NCBI GenBank assembly: GCA_038247995.1
Contig: JBBRUG010000338.1
Span: 1 to 6,308, forward strand
From: JBBRUG01 sp038247995
GTDB lineage: Bacteria; Chloroflexota; Chloroflexia; Chloroflexales; Chloroflexaceae
Direction: 5' to 3'
Length of the DNA stretch: 6,308 bases
This document shows, one piece after another, positions 1-4,120 of this stretch. Below the pieces are notes generated by a model that did no database searches, was not told where the DNA came from, and saw nothing but the letters and a program-made list of their open reading frames with translations. Every line of letters starts with the position of its first letter. Position 1 is the first letter of the stretch. The translations under genes were made by a program, and so were the position numbers.

Positions 1-161
1 GGTTCCGTGGTTCCGTGGTTCCGTGGTTCCGTGGTTCCGTGGTTCCGTGTTCTCAGTGGTTCCGTGGTTCCGTGGTTCCGTGGTTCCGTGGTTCCGTGGT
101 TCCGTGGTTCCGTGGTTCCGTGGTTCCGTGGTTCCGTGGTTCCGTGCCTCAGTGGTTCCGT
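1..161. repeat. Octanucleotide tandem array, unit GGTTCCGT
   Basis: Eighteen perfect copies of GGTTCCGT are present: six at 1-48, eleven at 58-145 and one at 154-161. They are separated by a 9-bp variant unit at 49-57 (GTTCTCAGT) and an 8-bp variant at 146-153 (GCCTCAGT). The array starts at base 1, so its true left end lies outside the window. The perfect units have no A on the + strand. Because 8 is not a multiple of 3, every frame of one strand reads a rotation of the same octapeptide: GSVVPWFR on + and TEPRNHGT on -. This creates open frames that are not genes. Both variants end in CTCAGT, a string that recurs in the repeats at 495-660. Slippage or recombination is the likely origin; a function is not evident. 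Confidence 0.97.
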
Positions 162-163
162 TG

Positions 164-403
164 CTACTTCCCCATAGGCGGCGCGTGCCAGGGCGTAGCT
201 CGGGTGATCATGCCGCCGCCCAGCGCGAGCAACAAGCCAATAAACTCGGCCTGGCGTTCGCCGGGAAAAGCCAGATCGACATCGCCATGTTCACGGGTGA
301 TTCGCCCCAACCGGGCGTCGATCGCCCAACCGCCCTGCAACCAGAGCGGCAGGTTGCGCGCTTCGGCTGCGGCCATAAGCTGTTGAATGAAAGCGATGTC
401 CAT
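164..403 (-). pseudogene. Truncated ANT(2'')-like aminoglycoside nucleotidyltransferase fragment
   Basis: The 79-residue reading frame matches, from memory, the N-terminal third of ANT(2'')-Ia (AadB), an enzyme of about 177 residues that adenylylates aminoglycosides. Shared stretches include RNLPLW (16-21), GGWAIDARLGR (24-34), the acidic motif HGDVD (39-43) and FPGER (46-50). D41 and D43 correspond to the metal-binding D44 and D46 of AadB. Similarity stops near GGGMI (62-66). The last 13 residues look unrelated, and the TAG stop ends 2 bp from the octanucleotide array. The C-terminal half, with the catalytic base and substrate pocket, is missing, so resistance activity is not expected. The start ATG at 401-403 has an AGGGG ribosome site at 410-414, 6 nt away. 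This suggests a once-normal gene broken by a frameshift or deletion at the repeat boundary. It may be a housekeeping-type relative rather than an acquired resistance gene. The family call is firm; loss of function is inferred. Confidence 0.8.
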
Positions 404-494
404 CGGCAGCCCCTATGCTACAATTACAATAGAAGCCCATTGGCCTAGACCGACCTACAGCATTTCTCATACAGGTTGAGCCTGCGCACAATGG

Positions 495-558
495 CGCGAG
501 CGCAGCGAGCCACCCGATTCAGTGGTTCAGTGGCTCAATCATGTTGCTCAGTGCTCTA
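495..558. repeat. 64-bp direct repeat, copy 1
   Basis: Positions 495-540 are identical to 597-642 (46 bp), and the next 18 bp (541-558) match 643-660 with two differences, at 541/643 and 543/645. The repeat contains GAGCGCAGCGAGCCACCC, then two tandem TTCAGTGG units (519-534), then CTCAATC and TTGCTCAGTGCTCTA. TTCAGTGG resembles the rotated array unit TTCCGTGG with C-to-A at the fourth base, which ties this repeat to the array at 1-161. It is noncoding and of unknown role. Confidence 0.95.
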
Positions 559-596
559 TAGCGCCGGGCAGATCCATTGAGCCAGCATACGGGCGA

Positions 597-660
597 CGCG
601 AGCGCAGCGAGCCACCCGATTCAGTGGTTCAGTGGCTCAATCGTTTTGCTCAGTGCTCTA
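597..660. repeat. 64-bp direct repeat, copy 2
   Basis: This is the second copy of the repeat at 495-558, offset by exactly 102 bp, with 38 bp of unrelated sequence between the copies. It ends 87 bp before the panB start codon. TTCCGCAGTGG follows directly at 662-672, another degenerate relative of the same short units. That suggests the whole stretch from 495 to about 672 arose from a decayed simple-repeat tract. Confidence 0.95.
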
Positions 661-735
661 GTTCCGCAGTGGAGCGCCTTATAGTTCAGGTACGCCGCTG
701 TGGTGTCGGCTGCCGTACGCCACTGGATCCTAGCG

Positions 736-742
736 AAGGAGG
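736..742 (+). promoter_or_regulatory. Ribosome binding site that sets the panB start
   Basis: AAGGAGG lies 5 nt upstream of GTG at 748-750. It is a near-perfect Shine-Dalgarno sequence and supports GTG 748 over the in-frame ATG at 700, which would add 16 residues (starting MVSAAVRHW) with no family counterpart. Confidence 0.85.
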
Positions 743-747
743 CGCCT

Positions 748-1602
748 GTGCGCATAACGATCCTTGATATACAAAAACTCAAAGAGCGCGGCGAACGCAT
801 CCCGATGGTGACTGCCTATGATTATACGTCAGCCCAGATCGCTGATCGGGCCGGCGTGCCGCTGATGCTTGTCGGTGATTCGCTCGGTATGGTGGTGCTG
901 GGCCATTCCTCCACGGTTCCGGTGACGCTCGATGAGATGCTGCATCATATCCGGGCTGTTGTACGCGGCAGCGAGCGCGCCCTGGTGATCGGCGATCTGC
1001 CTTTCCTGACCTACACGAGCATGCCCCAGGCAATCGATTCGGCCCGGCGGATCATGCAAGAATCCGGCGCCCAGGCAGTTAAACTGGAGGGCGGCGTTGC
1101 TGTTGCGCCGATCGTTGCGCGCCTGGTGGAACTCGGCATTCCGGTAATGGGCCATATCGGTTTTACGCCGCAGTCGGTCAATCAGATCGGCACGCGCGTC
1201 CAGGGCAAGCAGGCGGATCAAGCGGCTCAGTTGATCGCGGACGCGCTGGCCCTCGAAGCCGCCGGGGCCTTCGCTATCGTACTGGAATTGCTGCCCGCGC
1301 CGCTGGCCGGAGCGATCACCGCACGGCTGCGCATCCCTACCATCGGCATTGGCGCCGGCGTACATTGTGACGGCCAGGTGCAAGTCTGGCACGATCTGCT
1401 CGGCCTCTACAGCGATTTTCTGCCCCGCCATGCCCGGCAATATGTTAACCTCGCCGAGACGATCGGCGCGGCGCTCACGAACTACGTCGCCGATGTGCGC
1501 AGCGGCGATTTTCCAACGGCGGCGAACAGCGCCACCATGGATGCGCAGTCGCTCCAAGCCGCACTCGCGCAGGTCGATCGGCCCGTGAGTGATCCAGAGT
1601 GA
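748..1602 (+). CDS. panB: 3-methyl-2-oxobutanoate hydroxymethyltransferase (ketopantoate hydroxymethyltransferase)
   Basis: PanB transfers a hydroxymethyl group from 5,10-methylenetetrahydrofolate to 2-oxoisovalerate, giving ketopantoate, the first committed step of pantothenate and CoA synthesis. It is a cytosolic, Mg-dependent TIM-barrel enzyme. The 284-residue product has the expected opening (TILDIQKLKERGERIPMVTAYD), the GDSLGMVVLG loop (43-52) with metal ligand D44, D83 in IGDLPF, KLEGG (112-116) with K112 and E114, MGHIGFTPQS (134-143), the catalytic-base glutamate E180 in VLELLP, and IGIGAG (199-204). These sit within one residue of the E. coli numbering. The E. coli protein is 264 residues; the extra length is an alanine- and serine-rich C-terminal tail after about residue 245. 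Translation starts at GTG 748, chosen by the ribosome site and by where family similarity begins. panC follows after 15 bp, so the two form an operon. Confidence 0.97.
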   Translation: MRITILDIQKLKERGERIPMVTAYDYTSAQIADRAGVPLMLVGDSLGMVVLGHSSTVPVTLDEMLHHIRAVVRGSERALVIGDLPFLTYTSMPQAIDSARRIMQESGAQAVKLEGGVAVAPIVARLVELGIPVMGHIGFTPQSVNQIGTRVQGKQADQAAQLIADALALEAAGAFAIVLELLPAPLAGAITARLRIPTIGIGAGVHCDGQVQVWHDLLGLYSDFLPRHARQYVNLAETIGAALTNYVADVRSGDFPTAANSATMDAQSLQAALAQVDRPVSDPE

Positions 1603-1617
1603 ACCGAGAAGAGCCGT

Positions 1618-2490
1618 ATGGATGTGATTACCACCATCGATGCCTTCCGCAGCGCCCGCAGCGCCTATGCGCAAATCGGTTTCGTGCCGACGATGGGGTT
1701 TCTGCACGCGGGACACCTCAGCCTGGTTGCGCAGGCCCGCCGCGAATGTGGGGCCGTTGCAGTGAGCATTTTTGTCAATCCGACGCAGTTCGGCCCGCGT
1801 GAAGATTTTGCGCGCTATCCGCGTGATCTCCAGCACGACCTAGCCCTGCTTGAGCGCGAGCATGTTGATCTTGTGTTTGTGCCTAAACGGGAAGCGATCT
1901 ACCCCGCAGATTTCGGCACCTATGTCGTGGCGCCGGAGGCCGATACGCTGCTGGAGGGCGCCCAGCGTCCCGGCCACTTTCAGGGCGTTGCCACCGTGGT
2001 GTGTAAGCTGCTCAATATTGTGCAGCCGACGCGGGCCTACTTTGGCCAGAAGGACGCGCAGCAGACCGTAATAGTGCGCCGGATGGTGCGCGACCTGAAC
2101 ATGCCTTACACGATTGTGGTCGCCCCAACCGTGCGCGAGCCGGACGGCCTGGCCATGAGTAGTCGCAATACATACCTGACGCCGGCGGAACGGCGGATCG
2201 CCCCCGCGCTTTATCGGGCGTTGCGTGCCGCCGAGCAGAGTTATGTTGCAGGCGAGCGTTTGGCCGCAGCGCTGCGTGCAGCGGCGTATACCGTATTGAG
2301 CGCCGAATCGTTGTTGCAACCGGAATATGTGAGTATCGCCGACCCGCTCAGCCTGCATGAACTGGAGCAGGTCGGCGCGCGAGGTGCGCTGGTGTCGCTG
2401 GCCGTGCGGCTCGGCGCCGTGCGCCTGATCGATAACCTGCTGATCGAGCCGGACGCTACGCCTCAACCGCCTGAATCGCTTCGCCGATAA
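1618..2490 (+). CDS. panC: Pantothenate synthetase (pantoate--beta-alanine ligase)
   Basis: PanC condenses pantoate with beta-alanine using ATP, through a pantoyl-adenylate intermediate, to make pantothenate in the cytosol. The 290-residue protein is close to the usual 280-285. It shows the nucleotidyltransferase-fold signatures: PTMGFLHAGH (24-33) with the HxGH-type histidines H30 and H33, FVNPTQF (52-58), LEGAQRPGHFQGV (112-124), FGQKDAQQ (142-149), and DGLAMSSRN (176-184), the KMSKS-like ATP loop. The family normally ends near RLIDN (269-273). Here a short Pro-rich tail of about 13 residues follows, and its codons overlap the 3' end of the convergent aminotransferase gene. The ribosome site is weak (GAGAAGAG at 1606-1613), so translation may depend partly on coupling to panB, whose stop codon is 15 bp upstream. 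Confidence 0.97.
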   Translation: MDVITTIDAFRSARSAYAQIGFVPTMGFLHAGHLSLVAQARRECGAVAVSIFVNPTQFGPREDFARYPRDLQHDLALLEREHVDLVFVPKREAIYPADFGTYVVAPEADTLLEGAQRPGHFQGVATVVCKLLNIVQPTRAYFGQKDAQQTVIVRRMVRDLNMPYTIVVAPTVREPDGLAMSSRNTYLTPAERRIAPALYRALRAAEQSYVAGERLAAALRAAAYTVLSAESLLQPEYVSIADPLSLHELEQVGARGALVSLAVRLGAVRLIDNLLIEPDATPQPPESLRR

Positions 2491-3799
2491 TCGCCACGGC
2501 CTGATCGATCAACTCGACCGGGGTGATCAGCGGCGGGGCAAAACAGATCGTATCGCCAACGACGCGGGTAAAGAGGCCGCGTTTGGTCATTTCTTTTTGG
2601 ATCCGCCCGCCGATATTGTCGCCGGCGGGAAAGGCGGCTTTAGTGGCTTTGTCGGCCACAACTTCAACGGCGGCCATCATGCCTTTGCCGCGCACATTGC
2701 CCACGGTCGGCAGGGCCTCAAGCTCGTGGAGCTTGCGCATCATCTGGGCGCCTACATCGGCGGCGCGTTGCACCAACCCCTCGTTCTCAATAATCGCCAG
2801 GTTGGCCAGCGCCACGGCGCACGAGGTGGGATGCCCGGAGTAAGTGAAGGCGTGCATCCAGCGTTTGTCGCCCGCCACGTTCTCAATCACGTCGCGGATG
2901 CGGTCGTTCACGCCGATGCCGCCTAGCGGCACGTAGCCCGACGTAATGCCCTTGGCGAACTGAGCGATATCGGGCTCGATCCCGTAATGTTCCAGTCCGA
3001 ACCACTTACCGGTGCGACCAAAGCCGGTGATCACTTCATCGGCAATTAACAGCACTTCGTACTTATCGCAGATCTGGCGGATGCGCCCAAAATAGTCGTC
3101 CTGGGGCGGGATCACCCCACCGGCGCCCTGCACCGGCTCGGCGATGAAGGCCGCCACCGTCTCGGGGCCTTCGCGCAAGATCGCCTCTTCCAAAAGATTC
3201 GCCGCCGCAATGCCGTCGCTGAGTTCCGGGGTCGGGTTCACAAAGCGGTACGGGTAGGGCGACTCGATATGCACGAAACCGGGCACCCGCGGCTCGAACA
3301 TCGGCCAGTAGGCCGGCAAGCCCGTGGCGCTCATCGCCGCCATGGTGACGCCGTGGTAGCCCTTCATGCGCGAGATGAACTTCACTTTGTCGGGTTTGCC
3401 GACGGCCTTCCAGTAAAAGCGCGCCGTTTTGAACGAGCTTTCGGTGGATTCGGCGCCGCCGCTGGTGAAGAAGAAGCTGTTGATGCTTGGGTAGAACAGC
3501 GTGCTCAGCTTCTCGGCCAGTTCCACTGCGGGCGGGTTTGTCGAGCCGACATACGCCGAATAGTAAGCCAGTTGCTTCATCTGCGCATAGGCCGCCTCGG
3601 CCAGTTCGATGCGCCCATGGCCGACATAGACGTTCCACAGCCCGCTTAGTCCGTCGATAAACTCCTTGCCGGTGCTGTCCTTCACAATCGCGCCGCGGCC
3701 CTCCACCCACACTTTCGGCTCGGTATGCGCCGAGGGATGGTAGAGCGGGTGCAACACATGGGCATGATCGGACTCGATCAGATCTGTTTCAGTGATCAC
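2456..3799 (-). CDS. Class III PLP-dependent aminotransferase, omega-amino acid:pyruvate type
   Basis: A 447-residue fold-type I aminotransferase, typical in length and complete. PLP-binding features are all present: LSGLWNVYVGHG (51-62), whose LW is common in omega-amino acid:pyruvate enzymes; SGGAES (113-118) for the phosphate; YHG (148-150) with the stacking tyrosine; E221; LIADEVITGFGRTG (251-264) with D254 contacting the pyridine nitrogen; the Schiff-base lysine K283 in FAKGITSGYVPLGG; and HAFTYSGHP (316-324). The subgroup includes beta-alanine:pyruvate, putrescine:pyruvate and taurine:pyruvate aminotransferases, and the exact substrate cannot be read from sequence. Its position next to panBC makes beta-alanine attractive, but this is inference. 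The start is GTG (3799-3797), with GGGAGG 5 nt upstream. The gene ends in TAG inside the last codons of panC. It is transcribed toward panC, so it is not in the same operon. Confidence 0.9.
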   Translation of the reverse strand: MITETDLIESDHAHVLHPLYHPSAHTEPKVWVEGRGAIVKDSTGKEFIDGLSGLWNVYVGHGRIELAEAAYAQMKQLAYYSAYVGSTNPPAVELAEKLSTLFYPSINSFFFTSGGAESTESSFKTARFYWKAVGKPDKVKFISRMKGYHGVTMAAMSATGLPAYWPMFEPRVPGFVHIESPYPYRFVNPTPELSDGIAAANLLEEAILREGPETVAAFIAEPVQGAGGVIPPQDDYFGRIRQICDKYEVLLIADEVITGFGRTGKWFGLEHYGIEPDIAQFAKGITSGYVPLGGIGVNDRIRDVIENVAGDKRWMHAFTYSGHPTSCAVALANLAIIENEGLVQRAADVGAQMMRKLHELEALPTVGNVRGKGMMAAVEVVADKATKAAFPAGDNIGGRIQKEMTKRGLFTRVVGDTICFAPPLITPVELIDQAVAIIGEAIQAVEA

Positions 3800-3804
3800 G
3801 CAAG

Positions 3805-3810
3805 CCTCCC
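3805..3810 (-). promoter_or_regulatory. Ribosome binding site supporting a GTG start for the aminotransferase
   Basis: On the minus strand GGGAGG lies 5 nt before GTG 3799. This supports the non-ATG start; the protein then begins with ITETDLIESDHAHVLHP, as expected for the family's N-terminal arm. Confidence 0.75.
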
Positions 3811-3811
3811 A

Positions 3812-3830
3812 GAGGGGCGCGCCGCCCCTC
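3812..3830 (-). promoter_or_regulatory. Leader hairpin next to the aminotransferase ribosome site
   Basis: GAGGGGCG (3812-3819) and CGCCCCTC (3823-3830) form a perfect 8-bp stem with a 3-nt loop. In the minus-strand transcript the hairpin ends 1 nt before the GGGAGG ribosome site. Its 3' arm contains CCTC, which could instead pair with GAGG of the ribosome site across a 3-nt loop, so two exclusive structures are possible. No T-tract follows, so it is not an intrinsic terminator. The structure is seen; a role in translation is inferred. Confidence 0.5.
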
Positions 3831-4041
3831 GATCTGGCGCATTGGCGCTGGTTTGATCCACGTCGCTGAGGTGTTTCGCGATGGTGCGGTAGGTAGACTG
3901 ATGGTTAAGCGTTCCGCACGGAATGAGGATAGCCAATTTTACGAGAACTTGCACCCAAACGCAAGCGCCACGCTGCTGCATTTCAATAGATTTTCTACGA
4001 TTCATGCGCTGCGGGCGGCGTATACTAAGGTTACATATATT
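3831..4041. other. Divergent intergenic region between aminotransferase and propeller gene
   Basis: With the flanking hairpin and 7-bp repeats, the gene-free stretch is 3800-4120. I found no gene here: a 69-codon minus-strand frame (4005-3796) has no ribosome site and no recognisable content. For the + direction, the best -10-like string is TATACT at 4021-4026, without a credible -35. A TTCCG-CA-CGGAA inverted repeat sits at 3912-3923. The region is AT-richer than the genes around 3925-4045, as expected of a promoter region. Confidence 0.5.
3936..3964 (-). promoter_or_regulatory. Candidate sigma70-type promoter for the aminotransferase
   Basis: On the minus strand, TTGCGT (3964-3959) and TAAAAT (3941-3936) are separated by 17 nt. 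The -10 matches five of six consensus bases, but the -35 matches only three. Transcription would start near 3929, giving a leader of about 130 nt. The TTCCG-CA-CGGAA inverted repeat (3923-3912) would then fall just downstream of the start, where a repressor could sit. This is pattern matching only. Confidence 0.3.
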
Positions 4042-4100
4042 TCAGGAGTCAGGAGTCTTGAGTCAGGAGTCAGAAGGCTTGAGTGCTCCTGACTCCTGAC
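4042..4100. repeat. Phased 7-bp repeats (CAGGAGT) ending in an inverted pair
   Basis: Six consecutive 7-bp units run from 4043 to 4084: CAGGAGT, CAGGAGT, CTTGAGT, CAGGAGT, CAGAAGG, CTTGAGT. After one G come two units in inverted orientation, CTCCTGA CTCCTGA (4086-4099). Positions 4042-4055 are perfectly complementary to 4086-4099 (14 bp, 30-nt loop). An alternative 11-bp stem pairs 4062-4072 with 4090-4100. The element lies just before the propeller gene's ribosome site and would form a large hairpin in its leader. Three more units of the same family occur after that gene at 6112-6132. Confidence 0.9.
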
Positions 4101-4110
4101 TTCTGGTTAT

Positions 4111-4116
4111 GGAGGG
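4111..4116 (+). promoter_or_regulatory. Ribosome binding site that sets the propeller gene start
   Basis: GGAGGG lies 4 nt before ATG 4121. The upstream in-frame ATG at 4109 overlaps this site and would add MEGV before the basic n-region of the signal peptide. ATG 4121 gives MRSKR followed directly by the hydrophobic core, so it is preferred. Confidence 0.7.
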
Positions 4117-4120
4117 CGTC

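Larger units (their letters stand above)
404..747. other. Gene-free region with decayed and direct repeats, upstream of panB
   Basis: I see no credible coding frame in these 344 bp. The left part (404-494) is the upstream region of the nucleotidyltransferase fragment and is AT-richer around 415-435. The middle (495-660) is the direct repeat pair described separately. A short inverted match exists between TGGCTCAAT (531-539, again at 633-641) and ATTGAGCCA (576-584). The right part (661-747) must carry the panBC promoter unless transcription enters from further upstream. The only -10-like string I found there is TATAGT at 680-685, with no convincing -35, so no promoter is called. Confidence 0.7.

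Noticed and set aside
164..403. A working aminoglycoside resistance gene
   Set aside because: Less than half of the family length is present, and the C-terminal catalytic and substrate-binding part is missing.
15..448. Two + strand open frames (15-386, 23-448) starting with VPWFRGS repeats
   Set aside because: They are open because the octanucleotide array lacks stops; downstream they run antisense to the nucleotidyltransferase fragment and have no ribosome site or recognisable content.
495..660. CRISPR array
   Set aside because: Only two 64-bp copies with one 38-bp spacer, no regular repeat-spacer series and no cas genes; repeat content is simple-sequence derived.
829..1836. 335-codon minus-strand frame opposite panB and the start of panC
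   Set aside because: panB and panC are certain on the + strand. This frame is a GC-rich antisense shadow with no domain I recognise.
3063..3710. 215-codon minus-strand frame inside the aminotransferase gene
   Set aside because: It lies in another frame of a well-supported gene, with arginine/glycine-rich shadow composition.
3796..4005. 69-codon minus-strand frame whose TGA overlaps the aminotransferase GTG start
   Set aside because: The overlap looks like translational coupling, but there is no ribosome site before ATG 4005, no recognisable protein content, and the frame runs through the leader hairpin and the candidate promoter.
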